Assembly (NCBI GenBank): GCA_036435485.1
Contig: JAZHRN010000137.1
Coordinates: 2,604,001-2,668,000 of the forward strand
DNA: 64,000 nucleotides
Direction: 5' to 3'
Origin: Saposhnikovia divaricata
Lineage: Eukaryota; Streptophyta; Magnoliopsida; Apiales; Apiaceae
In this document: positions 8,963-22,661 of the stretch, one piece after another
How the letters are laid out: each line of letters opens with the position of its first letter
How positions within the stretch are numbered: the first letter of the stretch is position 1
Notes under the pieces: model-generated
Told to the model about the DNA's origin: nothing
Database searches by the model: none
The model's input: only the letters and a program-made list of their open reading frames with translations
Position numbers and translations under genes: made by a program

Positions 8963-11900
8963 TACAATATCGTTGAATTCCAATAACCCATAGGAACAAA
9001 ATATGTAAAAATATCCCTAAAATGGTCCGACTCGATTTTTAACAATATCCCGTGTACTAACAACTTTGAGGATTATCCGAAAACCGAGTTTCGATCATAT
9101 CAGCTCCGATTCAGGTTCGACCCGCGTCAAATAAAATTTTGTTGAATTTCAATAACCCATAGGAACAAAATATGTAAAAATATCCACAAAATGGTCCGAC
9201 TTGATTTTTAACAATATCCCGTGTACTAACCCCTTTGAGAATTTTCCGAAAACCGAGTTTCGATCATATCAGCTCCGATTCCGGTCCGAATTGCGTCAAA
9301 TAAAATTTCGTTGAATTCCAATAACCCATAGGAACAAAATATGTAAAAATATCCACAAAATGGTCCGACTTGATTTTTAACAATATCCCGTGTACTAACC
9401 CCTTTGAGAATTTTCCGAAAACCGAGTTTCGATCATATCAGCTCCGATTCCGGTCCGACCCGCGTCAAATAAAATTTCGTTGAATTCCAATAACCCATAG
9501 GAACAAAATATGTAAAAATATCCACAAAATGGTCCGACTTGATTTTTAACAATATCCCGTGTACTAACCCCTTTGAGAATTTTCCGAAAACAGAGTTTCG
9601 ATCATATCAGCTCCGATTCCGGTCCGAATTGCGTCAAATAAAATTTTGTTGAATTCCAATAACCCATAGGAACAAAATATGTAAAAATATCCACAAAATG
9701 GTCCGACTCAATTTTTAACAATTTCCCGTGTACTAACCCCTTTGAGGATTATCCAAAAACGGAGTTTTGACTATATCAGCTCCGATTCAGTTCCGAATTG
9801 CGTCAAATACAATATCGTTGAATTCCAATAACCCATAGGAACAAAATATGTAAAAAATATCCCTAAAATGGTCAGACTCGATTTTTAACAATATCCCGTG
9901 TACTAACAACTTTGAGGATTATCCGAAAACCGAGTTTCGATCATATCAGCTCCGATTCAGGTTCGACCCGCGTCAAATAAAATTTTGTTGAATTTCAATA
10001 ACCCATAGGAACAAAATATGTAAAAATATCCACAAAATGGTCCGACTTGATTTTTAACAATATCCCGTGTACTAACCCCTTTGAGAATTTTCCGAAAACC
10101 GAGTTTTGATCATATCAGCTCCGATTCCGGTACGAATTGCGTCAAATAAAATTTCGTGGAATTCCAATAACCCATAGGAACAAAATATGTAAAAATATCC
10201 ACAAAATGGTCCGACTTGATTTTTAACAATATCCCGTGTACTAACTCCTTTGAGAATTTTCCGAAAACAGAGTTTCGATCATATCAGCTCCGATTCCGGT
10301 CCGACCCGCGTCAAATAAAATTTCGTTGAATTCCAATAACCCATAGGAACAAAATATGTAAAAATATCCACAAAATGGTCCGACTTGATTTTTAACAATA
10401 TCCCGTGTACTAACCCCTTTGAGAATTTTTCGAAAACCGAGTTTCGATCATATCAGCTCCGATTCCGGTCCGAATTGCGTCAAATAAAATTTTGTTGAAT
10501 TCCAATAACCCATAGGAACAAAATATGTAAAAATATCCACAAAATGGTCCGACTCAATTTTTAACAATTTCCCGTGTACTAACCCCTTTGAGGATTATCC
10601 AAAAACCGAGTTTTGACTATATCAGCTCCGATTCAGTTCCGAATTGCGTCAAATACAATATCGTTGAATTCCAATAACCCATAGGAACAAAATATGTAAA
10701 AAATATCCCTAAAATGGTCAGACTCGATTTTTAACAATATCCCGTGTACTAACAACTTTGAGGATTATCCGAAAACCGAGTTTCGATCATATCAGCTCCG
10801 ATTCAGGTTCGACCCGCGTCAAATAAAATTTTGTTGAATTTCAATAACCCATAGGAACAAAATATGTAAAAATATCCACAAAATGGTCCGACTTGATTTT
10901 TAACAATATCCCGTGTACTAACCCCTTTGAGAATTTTCCGAAAACCGAGTTTTGATCATATCAGCTCCGATTCCGGTACGAATTGCGTCAAATAAAATTT
11001 CGTGGAATTCCAATAACCCATAGGAACAAAATATGTAAAAATATCCACAAAATGGTCCGACTTGATTTTTAACAATATCCCGTGTACTAACTCCTTTGAG
11101 AATTTTCCGAAAACCGAGTTTCGATCATATCAGCTCCGATTCCGGTCCGACCCGCGTCAAATAAAATTTCGTTGAATTCCAATAACCCATAGGAACAAAA
11201 TATGTAAAAATATCCACAAAATGGTCCGACTTGATTTTTAACAATATCCCGTGTACTAACCCCTTTGAGAATTTTTCGAAAACCGAGTTTCGATCATATC
11301 AGCTCCGATTCCGGTCCGAATTGCGTCAAATAAAATTTTGTTGAATTCCAATAACCCATAGGAACAAAATATGTAAAAATATCCACAAAATGGTCCGACT
11401 CAATTTTTAACAATTTCCCGTGTACTAACCCCTTTGAGGATTATCCAAAAACCGAGTTTTGACTATATCAGCTCCGATTCAGTTCCGAATTGCGTCAAAT
11501 ACAATATCGTTGAATTCCAATAACCCATAGGAACAAAATATGTAAAAATAACCCTAAAATGGTCCGACTCGATTTTTAACAATATCCCGTGTACTAACAA
11601 CTTTGAGGATTATCCGAAAACCGAGTTTAGATCATATCAGCTCCGATTCAGGTTCGACCCGCGTCAAATAAAATTTTGTTGAATTTCAATAACCCATAGG
11701 AACAAAATATGTAAAAATATCCACAAAATGGTCCGACTTGATTTTTAACAATATCCCGTGTACTAACCCCTTTGAGAATTTTCCGAAAACCGAGTTTCGA
11801 TCATATCAGCTCTGATTCCGGTCCGAATTGCGTCAAATAAAATTTCGTTGAATTCCAATAACCCATAGGAACAAAATATGTAAAAATATCCACAAAATGG

Positions 11901-14881
11901 TCCGACTTGATTTTTAACAATATCCCGTGTACTAACCCCTTTGAGAATTTTCCGAAAACCGAGTTTCGATCATATCAGCTCCGATTCCGGTCCGACCCGC
12001 GTCAAATAAAATTTCGTTGAATTCCAATAACCCATAGGAACAAAATATGTAAAAATATCCACAAAATGGTCCGACTTGATTTTTAACAATATCCCGTGTA
12101 CTAACCCCTTTGAGAATTTTCCGAAAACCGAGTTTCGATCATATCAGCTCCGATTCCGGTCCGAATTGCGTCAAATAAAATTTTGTTGAATTCCAATAAC
12201 CCATAGGAACAAAATATGTAAAAATATCCACAAAATGGTCCGACTCAATTTTTAACAATTTCCCGTGTACTAACCCCTTTGAGGATTATCCAAAAACCGA
12301 GTTTTGACTATATCAGCTCCGATTCAGTTCCGAATTGCGTCAAATACAATATCGTTGAATTCCAATAACCCATAGGAACAAAATATGTAAAAAATATCCC
12401 TAAAATGGTCCGACTCGATTTTTAACAATATCCCGTGTACTAACAACTTTGAGGATTATCCGAAAACCGAGTTTCGATCATATCAGCTCCGATTTAGGTT
12501 CGACCCGCGTCAAATAAAATTTTGTTGAATTTCAATAACCCATAGGAACAAAATATGTAAAAATATCCACAAAATGGTCCGACTTGATTTTTAACAATAT
12601 CCCGTGTACTAACCCCTTTGAGAATTTTCCGAAAACCGAGTTTTTATCATATCAGCTCCGATTCCGGTACGAATTGCGTCAAATAAAATTTCGTTGAATT
12701 CCAATAACCCATAGGAACAAAATATGTAAAAATATCCACAAAATGGTCCGACTTGATTTTTAACAATATCCCGTGTACTAACTCCTTTGAGAATTTTCCG
12801 AAAACCGAGTTTCGATCATATCAGCTCCGATTCCGGTCCGACCCGCGTCAAATAAAATTTCGTTGAATTCCAATAACCCATAGGAACAAAATATGTAAAA
12901 ATATCCACAAAATGGTCCGACTTGATTTTTAACAATGTCCCGTGTACTAACCCCTTTGAGAATTTTTCGAAAACCGAGTTTCGATCATATCAGCTCCGAT
13001 TCCGGTCCGAATTGCGTCAAATAAAATTTTGTTGAATTCCAATAACCCATAGGAACAAAATATGTAAAAATATCCACAAAATGGTCCGACTCAATTTTTA
13101 ACAATTTCCCGTGTACTAACCCCTTTGAGGATTATCCAAAAACCGAGTTTTGACTATATCAGCTCCGATTCAGTTCCGAATTGCGTCAAATACAATATCG
13201 TTGAATTCCAATAACCCATAGGAACAAAATATGTAAAAATATCCCTAAAATGGTCCGACTCGATTTTTAACAATATCCCGTGTACTAACAACTTTGAGGA
13301 TTATACGAAAACCGAGTTTAGATCATATCAGCTCCGATTCAGGTTCGACCCGCGTCAAATAAAATTTTGTTGAATTTCAATAACCCATAGGAACAAAATA
13401 TGTAAAAATATCCACAAAATGGTCCGACTTGATTTTTAACAATATCCCGTGTACTAACCCCTTTGAGAATTTTCCGAAAACCGAGTTTTGACCATATCAG
13501 CTCCGATTCCGGTACGAATTGCGTCAAATAAAATTTCGTTGAATTCCAATAACCCATAGGAACAAAATATGTAAAAATATCCACAAAATGGTCCGACTTG
13601 ATTTTTAACAATATCCCGTGTACTAACCCCTTTGAGAATTTTCCGAAAACCGAGTTTCGATCATATCAGCTCCGATTCCGGTCCGACCCGCGTCAAATAA
13701 AATTTCGTTGAATTCCAATAACCCATAGGAACAAAATATGTAAAAATATCCACAAAATGGTCCGACTTGATTTTTAACAATATCCCGTGTACTAACCCCT
13801 TTGAGAATTTTCCGAAAACAGAGTTTCGATCATATCAGCTCCGATTCCGGTCCGAATTGCGTCAAATAAAGTTTTGTTGAATTCCAATAACCCATAGGAA
13901 CAAAATATGTAAAAATATCCACAAAATGGTCCGACTCAATTTTTAACAATTTCCCGTGTACTAACCCCTTTGAGGATTATCCAAAAACGGAGTTTTGACT
14001 ATATCAGCTCCGATTCAGTTCCGAATTGCGTCAAATACAATATCGTTGAATTCCAATAACCCATAGGAACAAAATATGTAAAAAATATCCCTAAAATGGT
14101 CAGACTCGATTTTTAACAATATCCCGTGTACTAACAACTTTGAGGATTATCCGAAAACCGAGTTTCGATCATATCAGCTCCGATTCAGGTTCGACCCGCG
14201 TCAAATAAAATTTTGTTGAATTTCAATAACCCATAGGAACAAAATATGTAAAAATATCCACAAAATGGTCCGACTTGATTTTTAACAATATCCCGTGTAC
14301 TAACCCCTTTGAGAATTTTCCGAAAACCGAGTTTTGATCATATCAGCTCCGATTCCGGTACGAATTGCGTCAAATAAAATTTCGTGGAATTCCAATAACC
14401 CATAGGAACAAAATATGTAAAAATATCCACAAAATGGTCCGACTTGATTTTTAACAATATCCCGTGTACTAACTCCTTTGAGAATTTTCCGAAAACAGAG
14501 TTTCGATCATATCAGCTCCGATTCCGGTCCGACCCGCGTCAAATAAAATTTCGTTGAATTCCAATAACCCATAGGAACAAAATATGTAAAAATATCCACA
14601 AAATGGTCCGACTTGATTTTTAACAATATCCCGTGTACTAACCCCTTTGAGAATTTTTCGAAAACCGAGTTTCGATCATATCAGCTCCGATTCCGGTCCG
14701 AATTGCGTCAAATAAAATTTTGTTGAATTCCAATAACCCATAGGAACAAAATATGTAAAAATATCCACAAAATGGTCCGACTCAATTTTTAACAATTTCC
14801 CGTGTACTAACCCCTTTGAGGATTATCCAAAAACCGAGTTTTGACTATATCAGCTCCGATTCAGTTCCGAATTGCGTCAAA
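8963..14881 (+). repeat. Seven canonical five-monomer HORs (D starts 8963, 9808, 10654, 11500, 12345, 13191, 14036)
   Basis: Unit lengths are 845, 846, 846, 845, 846, 845 and 846. The units from 9808 to 14035 form the first copy of a five-HOR super-repeat. Marks used to trace it: ccgaaaacag near 9590 and 10261, ccaaaaacgg near 9757, ttcgtgg in A, gctctgatt near 11810, gatttaggt near 12491, gtttttatcat near 12640, acaatgtcccg near 12934, gattatacg near 13300 and gttttgaccat near 13486. Confidence 0.95.
9808..14035 (+). repeat. Super-repeat S1, copy a (25 monomers, 4,228 bp)
   Basis: Five consecutive five-mers that recur as a block. The gatttaggt mark is at 12491 here, 16382 in copy b and 20610 in copy c. 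A run of private variants in the same order shows that the entire block was copied. Relative to copy c the offset is a constant 8,119 bp from about 9.8 to 13.4 kb. Confidence 0.85.
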
Positions 14882-16235
14882 TACAATATCGTTGAATTCC
14901 AATAACCCATAGGAACAAAATATGTAAAAAAATATCCCTAAAATGGTCAGACTCGATTTTTAACAATATCCCGTGTACTAACAACTTTGAGGATTATCCG
15001 AAAACCGAGTTTCGATCATATCAGCTCCGATTCAGGTTCGACCCGCGTCAAATAAAATTTTGTTGAATTTCAATAACCCATAGGAACAAAATATGTAAAA
15101 ATATCCACAAAATGGTCCGAATTGATTTTTAACAATATCCCGTGTACTAACCCCTTTGAGAATTTTCCGAAAACCGAGTTTTGATCATATCAGCTCCGAT
15201 TCCGGTACGAATTGCGTCAAATAAAATTTCGTGGAATTCCAATAACCCATAGGAACAAAATATGTAAAAATATCCACAAAATGGTCCGACTTGATTTTTA
15301 ACAATATCCCGTGTACTAACTCCTTTGAGAATTTTCCGAAAACCGAGTTTCGATCATATCAGCTCCGATTCCGGTCCGACCCGCGTCAAATAAAATTTCG
15401 TTGAATTCCAATAACCCATAGGAACAAAATATGTAAAAATATCCACAAAATGGTCCGACTTGATTTTTAACAATATCCCGTGTACTAACCCCTTTGAGAA
15501 TTTTTCGAAAACCGAGTTTCGATCATATCAGCTCCGATTCCGGTCCGAATTGCGTCAAATAAAATTTTGTTGAATTCCAATAACCCATAGGAACAAAATA
15601 TGTAAAAATATCCACAAAATGGTCCGACTTGATTTTTAACAATATCCCGTGTACTAACCCCTTTGAGAATTTTCCGAAAACCGAGTTTCGATCATATCAG
15701 CTCTGATTCCGGTCCGAATTGCGTCAAATAAAATTTCGTTGAATTCCAATAACCCATAGGAACAAAATATGTAAAAATATCCACAAAATGGTCCGACTTG
15801 ATTTTTAACAATATCCCGTGTACTAACCCCTTTGAGAATTTTCCGAAAACCGAGTTTCGATCATATCAGCTCCGATTCCGGTCCGACCCGCGTCAAATAA
15901 AATTTCGTTGAATTCCAATAACCCATAGGAACAAAATATGTAAAAATATCCACAAAATGGTCCGACTTGATTTTTAACAATATCCCGTGTACTAACCCCT
16001 TTGAGAATTTTCCGAAAACCGAGTTTCGATCATATCAGCTCCGATTCCGGTCCGAATTGCGTCAAATAAAATTTTGTTGAATTCCAATAACCCATAGGAA
16101 CAAAATATGTAAAAATATCCACAAAATGGTCCGACTCAATTTTTAACAATTTCCCGTGTACTAACCCCTTTGAGGATTATCCAAAAACCGAGTTTTGACT
16201 ATATCAGCTCCGATTCAGTTCCGAATTGCGTCAAA
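14882..16235 (+). repeat. Eight-monomer variant HOR: D-E1-A1-B1-[C/E2]-A2-B2-C
   Basis: The D-to-D distance is 1,354 bp. Starts: 14882 (171 bp, seven A), 15053, 15222, 15391, 15560, 15729, 15898 and 16067. E at 15053 has a private ccgaattgatt. It is the second 8-mer of the window and differs from the one at 4737 in using E2 rather than E1 as the 3' partner, so it is an independent event. Confidence 0.93.
15560..15728 (+). repeat. Hybrid monomer C/E2
   Basis: The start is C (taaaattttgttgaattcc, after B1), the middle and end are E2 (gacttgatt, tttcgatc, gctctgattccggtccgaatt), and the next monomer is A2. The private gctctgatt is the same change seen in the ordinary E2 of copy a (near 11810). 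This shows a deletion of D and the flanking parts of C and E. Confidence 0.9.
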
Positions 16236-19200
16236 TACAATATCGTTGAATTCCAATAACCCATAGGAACAAAATATGTAAAAAATATCCCTAAAATGGT
16301 CCGACTCGATTTTTAACAATATCCCGTGTACTAACAACTTTGAGGATTATCCGAAAACCGAGTTTCGATCATATCAGCTCCGATTTAGGTTCGACCCGCG
16401 TCAAATAAAATTTTGTTGAATTTCAATAACCCATAGGAACAAAATATGTAAAAATATCCACAAAATGGTCCGACTTGATTTTTAACAATATCCCGTGTAC
16501 TAACCCCTTTGAGAATTTTCCGAAAACCGAGTTTTTATCATATCAGCTCCGATTCCGGTACGAATTGCGTCAAATAAAATTTCGTTGAATTCCAATAACC
16601 CATAGGAACAAAATATGTAAAAATATCCACAAAATGGTCCGACTTGATTTTTAACAATATCCCGTGTACTAACTCCTTTGAGAATTTTCCGAAAACCGAG
16701 TTTCGATCATATCAGCTCCGATTCCGGTCCGACCCGCGTCAAATAAAATTTCGTTGAATTCCAATAACCCATAGGAACAAAATATGTAAAAATATCCACA
16801 AAATGGTCCGACTTGATTTTTAACAATGTCCCGTGTACTAACCCCTTTGAGAATTTTTCGAAAACCGAGTTTCGATCATATCAGCTCCGATTCCGGTCCG
16901 AATTGCGTCAAATAAAATTTTGTTGAATTCCAATAACCCATAGGAACAAAATATGTAAAAATATCCACAAAATGGTCCGACTCAATTTTTAACAATTTCC
17001 CGTGTACTAACCCCTTTGAGGATTATCCAAAAACCGAGTTTTGACTATATCAGCTCCGATTCAGTTCCGAATTGCGTCAAATACAATATCGTTGAATTCC
17101 AATAACCCATAGGAACAAAATATGTAAAAATATCCCTAAAATGGTCCGACTCGATTTTTAACAATATCGCGTGTACTAACAACTTTGAGGATTATACGAA
17201 AACCGAGTTTAGATCATATCAGCTCCGATTCAGGTTCGACCCGCGTCAAATAAAATTTTGTTGAATTTCAATAACCCATAGGAACAAAATATGTAAAAAT
17301 ATCCACAAAATGGTCCGACTTGATTTTTAACAATATCCCGTGTACTAACCCCTTTGAGAATTTTCCGAAAACCGAGTTTTGACCATATCAGCTCCGATTC
17401 CGGTACGAATTGCGTCAAATAAAATTTCGTTGAATTCCAATAACCCATAGGAACAAAATATGTAAAAATATCCACAAAATGGTCCGACTTGATTTTTAAC
17501 AATATCCCGTGTACTAACCCCTTTGAGAATTTTCCGAAAACCGAGTTTCGATCATATCAGCTCCGATTCCGGTCCGACCCGCGTCAAATAAAATTTCGTT
17601 GAATTCCAATAACCCATAGGAACAAAATATGTAAAAATATCCACAAAATGGTCCGACTTGATTTTTAACAATGTCCCGTGTACTAACCCCTTTGAGAATT
17701 TTTCGAAAACCGAGTTTCGATCATATCAGCTCCGATTCCGGTCCGAATTGCGTCAAATAAAATTTTGTTGAATTCCAATAACCCATAGGAACAAAATATG
17801 TAAAAATATCCACAAAATGGTCCGACTCAATTTTTAACAATTTCCCGTGTACTAACCCCTTTGAGGATTATCCAAAAACGGAGTTTTGACTATATCAGCT
17901 CCGATTCAGTTCCGAATTGCGTCAAATACAATATCGTTGAATTCCAATAACCCATAGGAACAAAATATGTAAAAAATATCCCTAAAATGGTCAGACTCGA
18001 TTTTTAACAATATCCCGTGTACTAACAACTTTGAGGATTATCCGAAAACCGAGTTTCGATCATATCAGCTCCGATTCAGGTTCGACCCGCGTCAAATAAA
18101 ATTTTGTTGAATTTCAATAACCCATAGGAACAAAATATGTAAAAATATCCACAAAATGGTCCGACTTGATTTTTAACAATATCCCGTGTACTAACCCCTT
18201 TGAGAATTTTCCGAAAACCGAGTTTTGATCATATCAGCTCCGATTCCGGTACGAATTGCGTCAAATAAAATTTCGTGGAATTCCAATAACCCATAGGAAC
18301 AAAATATGTAAAAATATCCACAAAATGGTCCGACTTGATTTTTAACAATATCCCGTGTACTAACTCCTTTGAGAATTTTCCGAAAACAGAGTTTCGATCA
18401 TATCAGCTCCGATTCCGGTCCGACCCGCGTCAAATAAAATTTCGTTGAATTCCAATAACCCATAGGAACAAAATATGTAAAAATATCCACAAAATGGTCC
18501 GACTTGATTTTTAACAATATCCCGTGTACTAACCCCTTTGAGAATTTTTCGAAAACCGAGTTTCGATCATATCAGCTCCGATTCCGGTCCGAATTGCGTC
18601 AAATAAAATTTTGTTGAATTCCAATAACCCATAGGAACAAAATATGTAAAAATATCCACAAAATGGTCCGACTCAATTTTTAACAATTTCCCGTGTACTA
18701 ACCCCTTTGAGGATTATCCAAAAACCGAGTTTTGACTATATCAGCTCCGATTCAGTTCCGAATTGCGTCAAATACAATATCGTTGAATTCCAATAACCCA
18801 TAGGAACAAAATATGTAAAAAATATCCCTAAAATGGTCAGACTCGATTTTTAACAATATCCCGTGTACTAACAACTTTGAGGATTATCCGAAAACCGAGT
18901 TTCGATCATATCAGCTCCGATTCAGGTTCGACCCGCGTCAAATAAAATTTTGTTGAATTTCAATAACCCATAGGAACAAAATATGTAAAAATATCCACAA
19001 AATGGTCCGACTTGATTTTTAACAATATCCCGTGTACTAACCCCTTTGAGAATTTTCCGAAAACCGAGTTTTGATCATATCAGCTCCGATTCCGGTACGA
19101 ATTGCGTCAAATAAAATTTCGTGGAATTCCAATAACCCATAGGAACAAAATATGTAAAAATATCCACAAAATGGTCCGACTTGATTTTTAACAATATCCC

Positions 19201-21309
19201 GTGTACTAACTCCTTTGAGAATTTTCCGAAAACCGAGTTTCGATCATATCAGCTCCGATTCCGGTCCGACCCGCGTCAAATAAAATTTCGTTGAATTCCA
19301 ATAACCCATAGGAACAAAATATGTAAAAATATCCACAAAATGGTCCGACTTGATTTTTAACAATATCCCGTGTACTAACCCCTTTGAGAATTTTTCGAAA
19401 ACCGAGTTTCGATCATATCAGCTCCGATTCCGGTCCGAATTGCGTCAAATAAAATTTTGTTGAATTCCAATAACCCATAGGAACAAAATATGTAAAAATA
19501 TCCACAAAATGGTCCGACTCAATTTTTAACAATTTCCCGTGTACTAACCCCTTTGAGGATTATCCAAAAACCGAGTTTTGACTATATCAGCTCCGATTCA
19601 GTTCCGAATTGCGTCAAATACAATATCGTTGAATTCCAATAACCCATAGGAACAAAATATGTAAAAATAACCCTAAAATGGTCCGACTCGATTTTTAACA
19701 ATATCCCGTGTACTAACAACTTTGAGGATTATCCGAAAACCGAGTTTAGATCATATCAGCTCCGATTCAGGTTCGACCCGCGTCAAATAAAATTTTGTTG
19801 AATTTCAATAACCCATAGGAACAAAATATGTAAAAATATCCACAAAATGGTCCGACTTGATTTTTAACAATATCCCGTGTACTAACCCCTTTGAGAATTT
19901 TCCGAAAACCGAGTTTCGATCATATCAGCTCCGATTCCGGTCCGAATTGCGTCAAATAAAATTTCGTTGAATTCCAATAACCCATAGGAACAAAATATGT
20001 AAAAATATCCACAAAATGGTCCGACTTGATTTTTAACAATATCCCGTGTACTAACCCCTTTGAGAATTTTCCGAAAACCGAGTTTCGATCATATCAGCTC
20101 CGATTCCGGTCCGACCCGCGTCAAATAAAATTTCGTTGAATTCCAATAACCCATAGGAACAAAATATGTAAAAATATCCACAAAATGGTCCGACTTGATT
20201 TTTAACAATATCCCGTGTACTAACCCCTTTGAGAATTTTCCGAAAACCGAGTTTCGATCATATCAGCTCCGATTCCGGTCCGAATTGCGTCAAATAAAAT
20301 TTTGTTGAATTCCAATAACCCATAGGAACAAAATATGTAAAAATATCCACAAAATGGTCCGACTCAATTTTTAACAATTTCCCGTGTACTAACCCCTTTG
20401 AGGATTATCCAAAAACCGAGTTTTGACTATATCAGCTCCGATTCAGTTCCGAATTGCGTCAAATACAATATCGTTGAATTCCAATAACCCATAGGAACAA
20501 AATATGTAAAAAATATCCCTAAAATGGTCCGACTCGATTTTTAACAATATCCCGTGTACTAACAACTTTGAGGATTATCCGAAAACCGAGTTTCGATCAT
20601 ATCAGCTCCGATTTAGGTTCGACCCGCGTCAAATAAAATTTTGTTGAATTTCAATAACCCATAGGAACAAAATATGTAAAAATATCCACAAAATGGTCCG
20701 ACTTGATTTTTAACAATATCCCGTGTACTAACCCCTTTGAGAATTTTCCGAAAACCGAGTTTTTATCATATCAGCTCCGATTCCGGTACGAATTGCGTCA
20801 AATAAAATTTCGTTGAATTCCAATAACCCATAGGAACAAAATATGTAAAAATATCCACAAAATGGTCCGACTTGATTTTTAACAATATCCCGTGTACTAA
20901 CTCCTTTGAGAATTTTCCGAAAACCGAGTTTCGATCATATCAGCTCCGATTCCGGTCCGACCCGCGTCAAATAAAATTTCGTTGAATTCCAATAACCCAT
21001 AGGAACAAAATATGTAAAAATATCCACAAAATGGTCCGACTTGATTTTTAACAATGTCCCGTGTACTAACCCCTTTGAGAATTTTTCGAAAACCGAGTTT
21101 CGATCATATCAGCTCCGATTCCGGTCCGAATTGCGTCAAATAAAATTTTGTTGAATTCCAATAACCCATAGGAACAAAATATGTAAAAATATCCACAAAA
21201 TGGTCCGACTCAATTTTTAACAATTTCCCGTGTACTAACCCCTTTGAGGATTATCCAAAAACCGAGTTTTGACTATATCAGCTCCGATTCAGTTCCGAAT
21301 TGCGTCAAA
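16236..21309 (+). repeat. Six canonical five-monomer HORs (D starts 16236, 17082, 17927, 18773, 19619, 20464)
   Basis: Unit lengths are 846, 845, 846, 846, 845 and 846. Units 16236 and 17082 end super-repeat copy b; the others belong to copy c. A private atcgcgtgt sits near 17167 and ccaaaaacgg at 17872-17881. Confidence 0.95.
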
Positions 21310-21985
21310 TACAATATCGTTGAATTCCAATAACCCATAGGAACAAAATATGTAAAAATATCCCTAAAATGGTCCGACTCGATTTTTAACAATATCCCGT
21401 GTACTAACAACTTTGAGGATTATACGAAAACCGAGTTTAGATCATATCAGCTCCGATTCAGGTTCGACCCGCGTCAAATAAAATTTTGTTGAATTTCAAT
21501 AACCCATAGGAACAAAATATGTAAAAATATCCACAAAATGGTCCGACTTGATTTTTAACAATATCCCGTGTACTAACCCCTTTGAGAATTTTCCGAAAAC
21601 CGAGTTTCGATCATATCAGCTCCGATTCCGGTCCGACCCGCGTCAAATAAAATTTCGTTGAATTCCAATAACCCATAGGAACAAAATATGTAAAAATATC
21701 CACAAAATGGTCCGACTTGATTTTTAACAATGTCCCGTGTACTAACCCCTTTGAGAATTTTTCGAAAACCGAGTTTCGATCATATCAGCTCCGATTCCGG
21801 TCCGAATTGCGTCAAATAAAATTTTGTTGAATTCCAATAACCCATAGGAACAAAATATGTAAAAATATCCACAAAATGGTCCGACTCAATTTTTAACAAT
21901 TTCCCGTGTACTAACCCCTTTGAGGATTATCCAAAAACCGAGTTTTGACTATATCAGCTCCGATTCAGTTCCGAATTGCGTCAAA
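17927..21985 (+). repeat. Super-repeat S1, copy c (24 monomers)
   Basis: It matches copy a at offset 8,119 for four five-mers, including aaaaataaccct (near 19665), gatttaggt (20610), gtttttatcat, acaatgtcccg and gattatacg. It ends in a four-monomer unit where E and A have fused, so the tail differs from copy a. Confidence 0.83.
21479..21647 (+). repeat. Hybrid monomer E/A (first copy)
   Basis: It starts tttgttgaatttcaataac (E) and ends tttcgatc...ggtccgacccgcg (A), then B follows. One monomer is lost relative to the five-mer. Confidence 0.9.
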
Positions 21986-22154
21986 TACAATATCGTTGAA
22001 TTCCAATAACCCATAGGAACAAAATATGTAAAAATATCCCTAAAATGGTCCGACTCGATTTTTAACAATATCCCGTGTACTAACAACTTTGAGGATTATA
22101 CGAAAACCGAGTTTAGATCATATCAGCTCCGATTCAGGTTCGACCCGCGTCAAA

Positions 22155-22323
22155 TAAAATTTTGTTGAATTTCAATAACCCATAGGAACAAAATATGTAA
22201 AAATATCCACAAAATGGTCCGACTTGATTTTTAACAATATCCCGTGTACTAACCCCTTTGAGAATTTTCCGAAAACCGAGTTTCGATCATATCAGCTCCG
22301 ATTCCGGTCCGACCCGCGTCAAA
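22155..22323 (+). repeat. Hybrid monomer E/A (second copy)
   Basis: Same join as the copy 676 bp upstream. The following B is of the B2 kind here, and the C boundary after it has a private gcgtgaaat near 22486. Confidence 0.9.
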
Positions 22324-22661
22324 TAAAATTTCGTTGAATTCCAATAACCCATAGGAACAAAATATGTAAAAATATCCACAAAATGGTCCGACTTGATTTT
22401 TAACAATATCCCGTGTACTAACCCCTTTGAGAATTTTCCGAAAACCGAGTTTCGATCATATCAGCTCCGATTCCGGTCCGAATTGCGTGAAATAAAATTT
22501 TGTTGAATTCCAATAACCCATAGGAACAAAATATGTAAAAATATCCACAAAATGGTCCGACTCAATTTTTAACAATTTCCCGTGTACTAACCCCTTTGAG
22601 GATTATCCAAAAACCGAGTTTTGACTATATCAGCTCCGATTCAGTTCCGAATTGCGTCAAA

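Larger units (their letters stand above)
14036..17926 (+). repeat. Super-repeat S1, copy b (23 monomers, 3,891 bp, two monomers lost)
   Basis: It matches copy a at offset 4,228 up to about 15.5 kb and at offset 3,891 after it. The 337-bp step is the two-monomer loss at the C/E2 hybrid (15560-15728), less one base of A-tract difference. The gctctgatt mark of copy a's E2 is kept inside the hybrid, fixing which monomers were joined. Confidence 0.85.
21310..22661 (+). repeat. Two tandem four-monomer variant HORs: D-[E/A]-B-C
   Basis: D starts at 21310 and 21986; each unit is 676 bp, exactly four monomers. In both, E and A are replaced by one hybrid. Both D copies carry gattatacg and tttagatc, tying them to the 13.2-kb and 17.1-kb units. 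The B monomers differ (acaatgtcccg and ttttcg in the first; acaatatcccg and ttttcc in the second), so the second unit has undergone a further exchange. Confidence 0.93.

Noticed and set aside
13339..13611. 90-codon open reading frame on the minus strand, and an identical one at 17230-17502
   Set aside because: Both lie fully inside D-E-A satellite monomers. They stay open because a rare variant in E1 (gttttgaccat for gttttgatcat) turns a TGA stop into TGG on the minus strand. The two are identical because they sit in the two copies of the S1 super-repeat. The 169-bp period shifts frame at every monomer, so long frames cannot persist.
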